From: Bremia lactucae
Lineage: Eukaryota > Oomycota > Peronosporomycetes > Peronosporales > Peronosporaceae
Direction of reading: 5' to 3'
Assembly: GCF_004359215.1 (NCBI RefSeq)
Contig: NC_090613.1
Location: forward strand, 3,590,897-3,636,686
Length of the DNA stretch: 45,790 nucleotides
In this document: positions 21,052 to 32,026 of the stretch, piece after piece
How positions within the stretch are numbered: position 1 is the first letter of the stretch
Layout of the letters: each line of letters opens with the position of its first letter
Made by a program: the position numbers and the translations under genes
The notes under the pieces: generated by a model
Databases searched by the model: none
The model's input: the letters and a program-made list of their open reading frames with translations, nothing else
What the model was told of the DNA's origin: nothing

Positions 21052-21379
21052 CTTTTAAGATTGAATTTTATTGTAAACATGCAACACGCACCCAATTAGT
21101 ATTTTAAGCATTTCGATTGAAGGGACGTATGATTTGATCTCAGGGTCTCGATTCCGAATTTTGTATTCCAATTACTTTTGTCCCTCAGTAATTAAAAACG
21201 TTCTAATTAAGTTTCTTTTGAATTTTATCATGTATGCTCGTAAATCTTTGTGTATAATATACTGCGTATGCCAATCGAGTTGCGTAAAAGGTGTGATAAA
21301 AGTTACCGTTCGTGCGCAATTAGGTCCCAATTGGATTCTGTTTAAAAAAACTTCCATTTCTACTTAACTAATATCCTTC
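21052..21379. other. 3' flank of the ferric-reductase-like gene
   Basis: Non-coding, AT-rich. Short ORFs on both strands here are unsupported. Confidence 0.4.
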
Positions 21380-23662
21380 TCACAGCAAAAATGATTTTCG
21401 AAAAACTTGAAAATAAGGCAACTGATAGTTTTGCGCTTGCGTCAATACTTCAAGCTGCAAAGTTGCCGGTCCACTGACAAATACCGCCACCTTGGCCTCT
21501 TTTCCATCCTTTTCTCGAATTATTTTATGAATTTCACAGAATCGTTTTTTAAGATCTGGCCGCTCTTTCTCAATAATAAAATATCGATTCAATGTTGCTG
21601 TACAGGCAAGTGGAGTCCGAGTGAAAACATCCAAGTCTTTGACTTCCGTCTCACTTATTGCACCGTTTAAGCTCTCTTCTTTCTCTTTCCAAGCATTCCA
21701 GCGCTGCATTATAAACAACACCAGACTCGCACCAAGCATTGTTCCTAGCACACTAGCAAGTAGCAGCAAAATTCGTCGAAGAAACGATTTGGCGGTAAAT
21801 TGTTTAAGAGATACCACCCAAAGCATGGATACAACACACCCTAGCACTGTTCCAAGGTACAATGGAAGCGTAAGCATGTAGTTATGACCCGAGAACGCAT
21901 AGCGCTTCATTGGTGCTGGAAAGTATTGCTGTGAATTTACCGATAAATACTTGTCGGATTCGGTTAAAAAAGTGTCATTTTCACTTTCGAAATTGTGACT
22001 TTGAGTGACATGCAAATAAATCTTGCAATGCCATTGCGAGCACTGATTCACGGCTTTTAGTATGTCTGCATGAGCTTGAAGAAACGTTATGTCACGACAG
22101 GTCCAGATGATCCAGAGCGTCTGTGGAAGTTTTGATTTAAATGTGCGAGAAGTTTCACGGTTCCTTGTATGAACAAGAGCAATTAAATGATCTAAAAGAC
22201 TTAGAAATGGCGTCATGCCAGTCCCTCCAGCTAAGAATACCATGTGTGGGAAAAGTTTAATTGGAGTGCCATAATATCCGTCGATTTCAATTGTTTCTAA
22301 TTGGTGCATTTGGAGTAAATGTAACATTTGCGACGTAAAGTGTCCGTATACTTTTGCGTGTAAAAAGAACGAGTGGCGATTACGTAATGGACTGGAACAT
22401 ATGGTAAAAGGATGCCACTCTTTTCCAATGGCATTGATTTTTATGTATACGTATTGCCCAGGCAAAAAGTCCGATTTATTGGTAGGTGCACGTCGCAATT
22501 CTAAAGCAACATACTTGTTGCTAATGGCAGTGGCCGAGACCACACTGGCGTTTCCACGTCCGAAATTTGAAACAGCACAATACATTCCATACAAAATAAT
22601 GGCCGGAATGAGCCAAAAACACGCAGCGTAGTAATGCAAGACCGTCAAGACCACAAAACCAGCATTAAACCAGTGCAATACGATGAAATACCGATAAAAC
22701 CGACGGCGTGCCCAATTTATTGAAGAAATGGCTACAATTGAGAAAAAGAGCATTGCTACTGCACCACAAAAGTTGCGAATGGATCCATACCGTTGTTTCG
22801 GTGAACAGCTGGCACTTATGCATGGGAATAACATTTGTTCCACTTTCTCTTGCATGTACCACACCACGGTATACAAGCCACCATGGATTACCAGCATAAG
22901 AAACCCAAAGTGGCCACATAAAGTGTGGTACCGGGCCGCCTTTTCTCCCGATAATCCAAACACTTTGTGTAAGAATGATTGTTTTGCAACTAACAGGACC
23001 GACAATAGTATTGCATATAACCCATTCATGCCTAAAGCACGTGCTGTCCGGACTACAATGCCCAATTTCGCTAATTTCCCATTTTCATTGTCAATCAGCA
23101 ATTTGCCTACCACTAAATTAAGTTGCAGTAACAAAAAACCGCCGACGAACACGACGTCGATTGCGTCAAACCCGAAGCGTTTGCCAATATTCAAATGTGA
23201 TCTGATCCACTCCACGACCTTCAATTCGTGCTCCCACCTAGTAATAGTACCAGCTATATCTTGTTGCCAATAAAACACCAGCCCAGCCAAGAAAAAAGGA
23301 AACACAAGTGCAACGGAAACCACAAAAGGTTCGACCTCGAGAGTGTCCCCTAGTCGCGTTTTCAATACCGGTACCACTTGGCGCTCATAAATTGGCCACC
23401 GAATCCAGCACAGGCTAAAAAGTATCCATATACCACAATACGTAAGAAAAACTTTTGCAATGTTGCGGCGCCCCCACAATAAAAGCTGCATCACCGCCTC
23501 CTGCAAACGTTTTGTGGTTTGAATGTGTTTGCAACATGGGCGGGGAGGAGTAAGGATAACAAGTTCGGGATCATTGAGGTTGTGGTCGAGCAGGAGGCTT
23601 ACATCTGGGTCCGTTTCCGGCGAACATTCAGGCGGCGACAATGAAGCTTTGCGACGTTCCAT
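21380..23662 (-). CDS. Ferric-chelate reductase-like (FRO/NOX superfamily) transmembrane flavocytochrome
   Basis: 760 residues, single exon, ATG at 23662. Cytosolic N-terminus of about 65 residues, then about eight hydrophobic segments. The ferric-reductase core has two paired haem ligands, His246/His260 (RYHTLCGHFGFLMLVIH) and His330/His343 (VLHWFNAGF...VLHYY). The FAD motif HPFT is at 417-420 and the NADPH motif GGTGMTPF at 479-486; a C-terminal SGP-type site is near the end. Two further hydrophobic segments (LPLYLGTVLGCVVSMLWVV and LLLLASVLGTMLGASLVLF) interrupt the NAD domain, an arrangement known from plant FRO ferric reductases rather than NADPH oxidases. No EF hands. Predicted role: transfer of electrons from NADPH across a membrane to Fe(III)/Cu(II) or possibly oxygen. 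Substrate is inferred. Confidence 0.88.
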   Translation of the reverse strand: MERRKASLSPPECSPETDPDVSLLLDHNLNDPELVILTPPRPCCKHIQTTKRLQEAVMQLLLWGRRNIAKVFLTYCGIWILFSLCWIRWPIYERQVVPVLKTRLGDTLEVEPFVVSVALVFPFFLAGLVFYWQQDIAGTITRWEHELKVVEWIRSHLNIGKRFGFDAIDVVFVGGFLLLQLNLVVGKLLIDNENGKLAKLGIVVRTARALGMNGLYAILLSVLLVAKQSFLHKVFGLSGEKAARYHTLCGHFGFLMLVIHGGLYTVVWYMQEKVEQMLFPCISASCSPKQRYGSIRNFCGAVAMLFFSIVAISSINWARRRFYRYFIVLHWFNAGFVVLTVLHYYAACFWLIPAIILYGMYCAVSNFGRGNASVVSATAISNKYVALELRRAPTNKSDFLPGQYVYIKINAIGKEWHPFTICSSPLRNRHSFFLHAKVYGHFTSQMLHLLQMHQLETIEIDGYYGTPIKLFPHMVFLAGGTGMTPFLSLLDHLIALVHTRNRETSRTFKSKLPQTLWIIWTCRDITFLQAHADILKAVNQCSQWHCKIYLHVTQSHNFESENDTFLTESDKYLSVNSQQYFPAPMKRYAFSGHNYMLTLPLYLGTVLGCVVSMLWVVSLKQFTAKSFLRRILLLLASVLGTMLGASLVLFIMQRWNAWKEKEESLNGAISETEVKDLDVFTRTPLACTATLNRYFIIEKERPDLKKRFCEIHKIIREKDGKEAKVAVFVSGPATLQLEVLTQAQNYQLPYFQVFRKSFLL

Positions 23663-24344
23663 TTTATTAATTCGTTGTCGAATCGATAAATGATTTTCTT
23701 ACATTTAGCCAAAAATAGTTGCAAATCACGATAAAGTTTATATCGGTACTCAAAAGACGATTTAATATGCAATGGAGGTGTCGAAAAGCTCGTGTCTATT
23801 TCGCGCAATAGCGACAAGTGCTTAACTCAGTAATTCCGTTCGTGTGCTGCACACTGCACGTTATAGCTAGCTAGGACTATTAAAAAATGGTCCGCAAGAG
23901 TTAAACCTTATTTTAGGCTATTCAAGCTGTCAAGACAGCAATTTCTTCAAATACTGCGTAATTTACATGACACATATCGCGTCATCTATATTTCTATATT
24001 TAACAATACTTTCTGATACGTGAGCGAATTAGAAACGTCTAGACTGAGCAATTTTGATAAAAAAACACAACTTAATGGCTTCTTGTATCGAAGAGGCTTC
24101 AATCGCTTATTAACTTTGAGCAACAGAAAGACTTTTATGAAGATTGCTGAATGCTTTTACCTGCGAGGTCATTATTTCTACAAAAAGATCCATACATTAA
24201 ATTGGAATCATTCATATATAGCGAAGAAAATTATAGCGGTAGTGCCTGTGCTCGACAATATTAAGGCTTACCATTTATGAGCACTGTGTGTCCCTGCCTA
24301 TTTGTAGCTGGCTAATATTTGTTTTGGCAGGAAAATGCCATCAA
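23663..24344. other. Promoter region of the ferric-reductase-like gene and AT-rich spacer
   Basis: No supported gene. The frame at 24020-24280 starts with GTG and shows no recognisable motif. Confidence 0.45.
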
Positions 24345-24785
24345 CGTAACGGGGAAGTACGACTTGTACTGCTTCCGTACAAGTCCACTTCGCACTGCTT
24401 CAATTGCGAGTGGTGCCTTACGTCACTTCACGTACACTAGTACGTGCAGAGGAAGACTACTCTTTAAGACAACTACACTAAAGAGGGTTAAATGAAAACT
24501 GTATTAATATAATTGAGTTTCTATTCTTTCTATCTGTTAATGCTAACCTAATTATAACCTAATACTAAACATGCAATTGAAACCTTATCTGTCTCTCTCT
24601 TTGTTTACGTTTACGGCTGATTAGTCTGCGGGATAAATAGATATAACGGCTTATATCTATTTATGAATAAGATTTCCGAGCCTTAATATATAAAGTAATA
24701 CTCTCCAAATATTATCTATCTTTCAGATAATATATTAACGAACAACCTTAAGTGTTAAAAACATGTAACGATACACCCCGTTACA
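24345..24785 (-). repeat. 3' LTR of gypsy family A
   Basis: 441 bp. Shares long blocks with 31592-32026: CGACTTGTACTGCTTC, GTCACTTCACGTACACTAGT, CAGAGGAAGACT, TTATCT-TCTCTCTCTTTG and GTAACGATACAC-CCGTTACA. The first base of the expected TGTAACG terminus is changed (CGTAACG). Confidence 0.85.
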
Positions 24786-24798
24786 TCACTCCTCCCTT
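24786..24798 (-). other. Polypurine tract of gypsy family A
   Basis: Minus-strand AAGGGAGGAGTGA directly adjoining the TGTAACG end of the 3' LTR. It is the plus-strand primer site in retrotransposon replication and fixes the element's orientation as minus. Confidence 0.75.
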
Positions 24799-24860
24799 AA
24801 ACGACAATCACTCTGAATGTCATTGGATAGAGTGGTCACTACGAGACCACTTAATAAAAA

Positions 24861-26560
24861 ATGATATTGATTGGTCAGAACCATCATTTTAAATTTTATC
24901 GCATTACTAACAAGTCCATGCGGTGTGCTGATAGTGCTGAGCCTTCGGCTGCGATTCATGCAGCCGCGAGTGACGCACTATTGTCTCTTGTGGCAGACGT
25001 TCCATCTGCCATAGTATCTTCTTCTCGCGCAACACTAGATGTTGCGGGTGCACGTGGTGATTCACGACGTGAATACGACCCCTCTTTGGAGGGAGACAAC
25101 AAATGCGAGCCAGACAAAATGGCCGACACGGGTGGAATAGAACAGTCGCCTGATAAACGTCAGGCGGCTGACTATGAGCCTTCAAATGAGAGGGCTCATT
25201 CTGATAGACGAGTTACTGGTCTATTTGGTTCCGACGATGAGGACTACCCCTCATCGCCCGTTCCGTCTCCCGTACGGTCAACTGCACATGTTTCTGTGCA
25301 AGGTGATGACGATGGCGTAAGCCGTCGTAAGAAAAGTTCATGTGGTACCCCTGCTTCAGTGGGTACCGCTCAGGGGAGTGAAGACAATAAAATGTCTCGT
25401 CTCACCCCTGAGAAGAAGCCGTGGCTTTTGCCCAAACGGCTAATTAATAGCTTATCTGGAGAGACAACTACTCACATTTAATATCCATTATTCATTGCGA
25501 CAAAGCTACATGGCCTTGATCCCAGCGCGAAGAACTTTTGCTGCGGAAGATTTATCTCGATGCTTTTCTTAAGCATCAATGTTTAGTGGCAATAATAAGC
25601 GATATAAGGTCTTGCTTGTGCAAGCCTGGAACGCGTTCATTCGTAATGTCAAAGACATTGGACGCGAAGCCTGGCTTCAAAAACTGAACGCGAATCGCGT
25701 TAAATTTGAGAAACGAACTCCAACCGGTGCAAAGTATAAATTGCATTGGTAGTCACGTGAGGTAGGGCTTCCATGCCTCATGTCGGGTGATCCCCGTCCG
25801 TGTTATGTTGACAACACGAAGAGAGTAATATAGGATGTCTATAACCTTTCTTCGCCCTGAGGAAGGGCTCGCATCTCTATTGAGTTGCGGGATGCGATTG
25901 ACGTATTGCAATCTATTTACAGGCGCCATGGGCGCGTGTTTTCCGATGGACTTCTGAACCATCGGATGGGTCTCTTCATACTGACGGTAGAGGCCCTTAA
26001 CGTCAACAACCAGCTGGGAACGAGGCTCCTAGCTGTCATACGAAGGTGGATAACCGCGCCAGCGAACCAGATAACTCGTTTGCTACCCCTTCAAATCACG
26101 GTTATTTAGAATACGTTCCACAAGGAAACGTTAATTACCGTGGGAATCCACCAATGGTTGTGGTGGAGGAGGGAAAATTCGATCCGAACCGTGTGTCGGA
26201 TCTAATGTCGAAGATCGACAAAATCGATCACTTCCTCCATGATCTGGAGGAGGGACTTGACCACGAGCGTGGCAAGCGTCGCTCGTTGGGGCAGACGGTG
26301 CAGGCTCACCATACGAGAGGTTGGAGGGGCGTTCGAAGAGTGCGTACTCCATGTTGGAGTACGAACGGAAATATCACGCTCTTCGTGATGAGCTGTCGTT
26401 AGCTCATCGCAGTTTCTAGGAAACTCGGAACCGGCATGAGAAACTCCAGATTCAACTTGAGAATCTAGTTCGCGATCACAAGATTCTTTTAGGGATTCTT
26501 GAAAAGGGTGTTCAGATCCGTCCTCGGAAGAACCGCGTACTGATGGTACGGGCGGAGCCG
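24861..26560 (+). pseudogene. Extra ORF of gypsy family A, antisense to pol
   Basis: ATG at 24861 opens 206 codons to 25481 (SAAIHAAASDALLSLVADVP, an acidic Ser-rich middle, EKKPWLLPKRLINSLSG). Protein-like reading continues downstream in shifted frames: KRYKVLLVQAWNAFIRNVKD (about 25590), LRDAIDVLQSIYRRHGRVFS (25885-26040), YVPQGNVNYRGNPPMVVVEE then MSKIDKIDHFLHDLEEGLDH (26046-26290), and a coiled-coil-like end (ERKYHALRDELSLAHR, about 26360-26410; EKLQIQLENLVRDHKILLG, about 26440-26490). The intact ancestor was probably about 550 residues. It converges tail-to-tail on integrase. No zinc knuckle or enzyme motif is recognised; the C-terminus is probably helical. Function unknown. Confidence 0.7.
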
Positions 26561-27973
26561 ACCAACGTAAAACGTAGGATGCGTTCGCATCCTACGTGGC
26601 AATTCTATTGTGTACGCATTGCCTCTGCAATGCAGTACACGGAATGGTCCAATGAACTCGGGTAGTAGTTTACTGCTACCCACATTTGTGACTACACGCT
26701 TACGTAGGTTTACCGTAGAGAGTAGCACTAGATCATTATTTTTTTTTTAATGAATTAGCATTTGCTCTTCCATGTTTGTCTGCATTCCGTTTCTGACGGT
26801 CCACTGCGTTAGCATTGGAATCCTGAACGAAACGGATTATTGATTCTCGAAATAGTAGAAATTCTTCTGCTGACTCATTTGTTTTGTCTTTTTCAGTACG
26901 CTTTGTGCGTACTGCCATGAGGTCTTTCTCATCTTCGATGTCGATTTCTTCGAACATCACTTGCGTCGTTGTTAACTTCGACGCGTGATGAGCATGAGCC
27001 AGAAGTGGTTTTGCTCGTGCGAGTCCACCCCTTAAACTAGAGGATCCTCTAGTTGGGTGGGTATGCGTTGTAGACGCATGCACCGAATTATTAATGGCGA
27101 ATTCGACCATTGGCAAAAACTCGCTGTAATTCGGATACGATTGGACGTAACCTCGAAGTATCTCTTCGAGAACGCGATTTACGCGTTCTGTTTGACCATC
27201 TGTTTCTATAGCAAAAGTTTACATAGTCAGCCGTGTTCCGATCTCTCGGAACACGAATTGCCAGAACTCCGCCGTGAACCGTGGATCTATATTCGAGACC
27301 AGTTCACGGGGTAATCCGTGGAGTTTGAATACCGTGTCGATAAAGACACGGGCAAAGCCCGGAGCCGTGATCGACTCTGGTACTGCAGCAGGATGTACCA
27401 TCTTGGTGACTCTGTCTACAAAAACAAGGATTCCATTGTTTTCGTGATCGTCTGGAAAATCCGAAGACGAAGTCCATAAACTGCCAACACTCTGCCGGAA
27501 GTGGGAGAGGTTGAAGAGGTGCACGGGATGACGGGCTAGGCTTCACCCGCATACCTTGCAAGCACGGAAGTACTTGCGCAGGAACTGATACTGGCGGGGC
27601 CAGTAAAAGTCGCGACTTACTGTGCGGTAAGTCTTTTCACGTCCACGATGCCCACTTGTTGGTGCATCGTGACACTCATACATGATGCCCAAGCGCAAAT
27701 CATTGTGAGTTGGGACGATGACACGTGGAGTGTCGCCGGCGACGGCTGTGTAATACAATAAGCCGTTGCGTGTTGTGTATCGATCGGATGACGATCGATA
27801 TAAAGCCGATAAATCTTATAAGATTTATTGGATGGATTCATTAGATGATCCATTAAACATAGAAGGTCTTTATCTTCTGTGTAGGCTTTCTTTATGTCAT
27901 CAACTAAGGTTGATGACGGAACATTCGTAGTGAGTGTTGCAACAGTGGGATTAATTTCACTGTTTGATTGCAC
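26489..27973 (-). pseudogene. Integrase of gypsy family A
   Basis: An intact HHCC zinc-binding domain is at 27758-27543 (ECHDAPTSGHRGREK ... ACKVC). The core is at 27561-27219 in two frames (FPDDHENNGILVFVDRVTKM, VSNIDPRFTAEFWQF). The end of the core is at 27116-26736 ([13 protein letters not shown]). The C-terminal GPF-type module is at 26728-26560 (LLPEFIGPFRVL, THPTFYVGRLRPYHQY). Frame breaks occur near 27480, 27215 and at a T run near 26740. Below about 26560 the reading matches the antisense ORF better than integrase. Confidence 0.82.
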
Positions 27974-27974
27974 T

Positions 27975-29200
27975 GCCGACTGAAATTAGGATCGGCGTGA
28001 TAACGCATCAGTGACGACATTAAGTCGTCCTGGTTTATATTCGATGGAGAAATTATACTTTGCGAAGAAGGATAGCCACCTCGCCATTCTTTGCGAGAGG
28101 TGTGGGCTGTTTACGGCCGTGCGTAATGACGCATCGTCCGTATATACGATAAACGGTCTATCTCCGAGGAGATAGACCCTAAACTTAACCAGTGCATATT
28201 TCATGGCAAGGAGTTCCTTGTCATGCGCTGGGTTACTGCGTTCAGCTGGTTGCAGCTGACATGATTAATAACAGACGTCGCGCTCCGCGCCGTCTGTATC
28301 GCATTGCAAAATACGCACAGCCGATTGCAAAATACGCACAGCCGATTGCAAAATCGCTGGCGTCACAGACCACATGGAATGGTCTGTCTTGATCTACAAT
28401 CGCCAAGATGGGTGATTGCATCAAGCTCTGCTTCATGCCCTCAAAGAAACGCTGACAATCAGCGTTATATAATAATTTCTCGTTTTGTTTCAAGAGACGA
28501 GAGAGATAAATTGTCATCTCGGCATATAATTGCGTGAGTACTTGTGTAAGTACGCCGCTAGCCCAAGAAAAAGTCTAAGTCTTTTGACATCGACTGGAAT
28601 TGGCCAGTCGGTGATTGTCTTGATCTTTTCTGGATCAGGGCTTATGCCGTGCTCACCGACGATGCACTCAAAAACTGGCATTTCGCTTGCAGCAATTTGC
28701 GTACAACTTATGCTTTCGCATAAGTGTAAGAACCTGACGAATGTGAGTTTTATGAACTTCCACGTCCGCCGTTCCGTCCATAGACCGGCCATGGACGATT
28801 ACATCGTCGGAATAACTTGGTTCGAATTCTTGCACCGGTCTCGACCGATTCGTTACGCATCTGTTGAATGTTGCAGGGGCGTTACTAAGCCCTTGAGGCA
28901 TCACTAGCCATTCCCAGAGCATTCCACTGGGAGTGCTCACTGCTGTGTACGGGAAGTCCCATTCACACAAAGGATTCCATAGAACTCATCCATCAGATTT
29001 ATACACGAAAAGATCGTACTCTTCGACATACCATCTATGCTTACGTATTTCTAGGTACTGGTGTTTGAGCCGGTACCGTTGCAGCATTCAGTTTATTGAA
29101 TGCGTGCGCTATCCGCCACCCTCCTGTGGCTTTTCGCAAATTGCATGGAACCGCTTCAGGAAATCCCAGAATTCAATTAAAATCTGTATAAAGGATTAGT
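27975..29200 (-). pseudogene. Reverse transcriptase and RNase H of gypsy family A
   Basis: RT starts near 29150 (THRRVADSARIQ-like fingers region, then GMSKSTIFSCINLMDEFYGI). It continues at 28970-28668 with STPSGMLWEWLVMPQGLSNA and the catalytic box YSDD, then KTITDWPIPVDVKRLRLFLG (28792-28514). The RT/RNase H junction is at 28517-28242 (PFHVVCDASDFAIG) with a 21-bp tandem duplication. RNase H is at 28204-27986 (RPFIVYTDDASLRTA, DALSRR). Several stops and frame changes. Confidence 0.85.
28303..28355. repeat. 21-bp tandem duplication in RNase H
   Basis: Two perfect copies of a 21-bp unit starting ATTGCAAAATACGCACAGCC (28303-28323 and 28324-28344) plus a partial third (ATTGCAAAAT). In the pol frame it repeats the seven residues AIGCAYF without shifting the frame. 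Confidence 0.9.
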
Positions 29201-30029
29201 TTAAGCGACTACCAGGATTGATTAGCATATCTCTCAATCCGAGTCTTGACATCAAGGACACATTCGTCCATCGATGAGCTGCTGAGAACCCAAAAAAAAT
29301 CGCTGACCGAATATCAATACGCATTCGTCATCTGTGATGAGTAAGCAGATCTGCTTGATTCTACCACTATGCAGATCTCTCAAGAACTGTTTGGGTTCTA
29401 AGGTTGGTAATTGAGTTCTCCGAAGTTAACTTTGGAGGTGAATACAGATCAAGAGAGAGAGCGCCTACTCTTGATCCGTCACTAACTAAGACATTCAATG
29501 TCTCGATTTATTTCTAGGATCCCTTTTCCACAGGCTGCCGAGGTATTGACCCCTCGGGATGCTGAAGTGTAGACACTACTATGTGAGGAGCTTTCTCCGC
29601 TTTCTCCTCAAGTACATCGGGACTTATTCCCTCAACGTCTTCCGACTGTGATTGCGGTATCACAATTGGATCATCTACGGTCGACTCTCTACTCGACCTA
29701 GGATCATCGTGTTGTCCATTTTGGACAGCCGGTATCTTCCTTGAATGTCGCCCGCTAGGCGTTCATTCATGTCTTAATCCACTCGACTTTTTAGAGTGGT
29801 GGATTTTCGGCGCTGCCAGTGCATTTGCACAACCGGCAGCGACTCCACCTTGTGATTAGTGATCTTGTGCAGTTGTACTAACGACCATTCCACAAGTGAG
29901 GCCATAGAATTCCCTCGTAGTACATCCACACGCTTGTGGACGCTCCAAGACGTTCATGAGATGGCCATCTCATTTTTAAGTGGCAGTCATCCAAACGGAT
30001 CAATGCCGCCAGCTGATTCTTGTCTCATA
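29201..30029 (-). pseudogene. Protease-RT linker of gypsy family A
   Basis: Minus-strand reading retains a low-complexity acidic linker (DDPIVIPQSQSEDVEGISPD, EEKAEKAPHIVVSTLQHPEG, about 29690-29530). It separates protease from RT and contains stops. No other gene is visible on either strand. Confidence 0.55.
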
Positions 30030-30309
30030 CCTTTTAAGACAAGATAAACTAGAATGACACCAAATTTGTCATCCAAATCTAGTACCATGAAATCAACATC
30101 ATGCTATGATCTTTTAACGTGTAGCAAAATTTCACTACGCGTTTCATCACTGTTATCGATGCGTTTGTCGCTAGTCGTGCCATCATCCTCGTTAGAGGGA
30201 TGTCGCGCTCAACATAGTTGACCCTACGACCCTCTAGCGACTGGCGACGAATAAAGTTATTCGACGCTCCGCAGTCCACTAGGGCTCTAAGTGACAAATC
30301 ATTTGTCAC
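30030..30309 (-). pseudogene. Aspartic protease of gypsy family A
   Basis: Reads LRALVDCGASNNFIRRQSLE (active-site D-C-G-A in place of D-S/T-G-A), then after a frameshift near 30115 DFMVLDLDDKFGVIL. The Cys at the active-site position suggests decay, or a lineage variant. Confidence 0.8.
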
Positions 30310-30424
30310 TTTTAACTTCTAGGTGATGAGGTATCCCTCATCACCAGGTGCAGAGAGACATAATGATTGTGTGTACGGAGCAACTTTAGTCAAGAGATTT
30401 GCAAATTCTCTTGAGGTTGCTGGA

Positions 30425-31462
30425 TCAGTAGGGCGTGGCGTCCCTACTGACCCCTGCCGTTTTTTTTGGCGGTCCGCCTCGCTGTTGCGATTCAACAACA
30501 ACGTCAGACCCGCGACCGTTGCCCGTTTTGGCATTCGGTCCATAATTACGTTTAGTACCTCTCAGTACTGGGCGTGGAGCACTACACTCACGAGCGCAGT
30601 GTCCTAACTTTTGACAGCGATTGCATTTCTGCAATCGCTTGTTGTTCGAAATGCGAGGTTTCTCGCTTTTGACATAAGAGTGGTCGATAGGTTCTAAACC
30701 TCCCAGTTCGTGTCGTCTTGGAGGACGATACGATGACGAACTAGCATGAGCCTGTCTCAAGCTAAAGTCCTCCTGTTCTGCAACGGATATTGCTCTTTCA
30801 AGCGTGTCCAGTTCCAAGCGGAACAGGTGGGTCTTCACGGGACCGTCCGTAAGACCTTGCATGAACACCGTAATCAACGTGTGTTTATGAACTGGGTTGT
30901 GGATGATACAACTCGCAAAGAGTCGTATATGCTGGGCATAAGCATGAACATCAGATTTTCCTTGCTTGAGTTTCAGAAGCTCTGATCGAGCTCTGAACTC
31001 AGCCCTAGGCGGTTCAAGCGTCTGTTTGAGTCGGGCTTTAAAATTCTCGAGTGACTTAAAGACATATGAGTCGCGCATTTTGAGGCCTAGCGCCCAAGTT
31101 TTGGTACGACCTGCCAAATTTGATTGAGCAAATGCGACTTGCATTTGCGCGTCGACCATGTGACAAGCCTTTATGGCATCGTTCAACTCGACGAACCATC
31201 TTAAGAGGAAGTCTTCTTCGACTCCCCATACTAAGAGATGTCAATATTTAAGGTTTCGGGACGACGCGTGTGCGTCATCACACGTACAGGGGGGGACGTC
31301 TGTACCGCCTTGCTGATTAAGCAAGGCTACCTTTTCCTTTGCCTCGCCAACTTCATGTTGTATGAGCTTGGCGATGGCTGAATGGAAGGGATCTCTGCTC
31401 AAACCGGACAGCACAGCCAAGATGGCATGATACCTACGGTAGAACTCATTTTTCGACCGCAC
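30425..31462 (-). pseudogene. gag of gypsy family A
   Basis: N-terminal part at 31462-31241 (HAILAVLSGLSRDPFHSAIA with a helical KLIQHEVGEAKEKVALLNQQ). After a frame break, the capsid is at 31186-30700 (NLAGRTKTWALGLKM, FKARLKQTLEPPRAEFRARS, FMQGLTDGPVKTHLFRLEL), followed by the zinc knuckle CNRCQKLGHCAREC and a basic tail. The canonical C-x2-C-x4-H-x4-C fold identifies nucleocapsid. It is on the same strand as pol, which separates it from the plus-strand extra ORF. Confidence 0.88.
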
Positions 31463-31577
31463 TCCTTTCTACGCCACTCAGAGAGGAGAAGCTATCACGC
31501 GAAACGTGATGCGTATTTACATTATCATCTAACATGTCCATGTTAGATGATAGAACTGTGGTCCTTGGGCGATCTAC

Positions 31578-31589
31578 AAAGTGCTACCA
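31578..31589 (-). other. Candidate primer-binding site of gypsy family A
   Basis: Two bases inside the 5' LTR the minus strand reads TGGTAGCACTTT. A TGG start is typical for a site complementary to the CCA end of a tRNA; the tRNA was not identified. Confidence 0.35.
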
Positions 31590-31591
31590 CG

Positions 31592-32026
31592 TGTAACGGG
31601 ACACTGCCGACTTGTACTGCTTCAGTACAAGTCCACTTCCCACTGTTTCAGTACAAGTCCGCTTCAGTGCGGGTGGTGTCCCACGTCACTTCACGTACAC
31701 TAGTACAGGCAGAGGAAGACTCTCTTTAAAACACTTGCTTTAAAGAGGGTTAATTAAAAACTGGTATTAATATTACTAAGCTCTTCTGTTCTATCTACTT
31801 AATACTAAGTTAATTATAAACTAATACAAAACATGTAAAAAAGTCTTATCTATCTCTCTCTTTGCGCGTGTACAGTGCTGACTAGACCGCGGAGCAAGTA
31901 GATATAATGGCTCATATCTACCAATGGATAAGCTTTCCGGACATTACTATGTAAAGTAATATTCTCCAAATGTTATCACCTTTTCAAAAAATGTGTTAAA
32001 TTCACGTAACGATACACTCCGTTACA
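31592..32026 (-). repeat. 5' LTR of gypsy family A
   Basis: 435 bp with perfect 7-bp inverted termini TGTAACG/CGTTACA. It contains a direct-repeat pair CAGTACAAGTCC (about 31622 and 31648). Counterpart of 24345-24785. Confidence 0.88.

Larger units (their letters stand above)
24345..32026 (-). mobile_element. Ty3/gypsy family A element, LTR to LTR, inactive
   Basis: 7.7 kb bounded by LTRs 24345-24785 (3') and 31592-32026 (5'). Minus-strand order: gag (31462-30425), protease (30309-30030), linker, RT (about 29150-28514), RNase H (28517-27986), integrase (27973-26560). Then comes a plus-strand extra ORF (24861-26560), the polypurine tract (24786-24798) and the 3' LTR. A TGG-initial primer-binding site candidate follows the 5' LTR. 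Frameshifts and stops run throughout. Flanking bases show no convincing 5-bp target duplication. Confidence 0.9.

Noticed and set aside
24020..24280. 86-residue plus-strand ORF between the ferric-reductase gene and family A
   Set aside because: Starts with GTG, no recognisable motif, AT-rich surroundings; probably chance.
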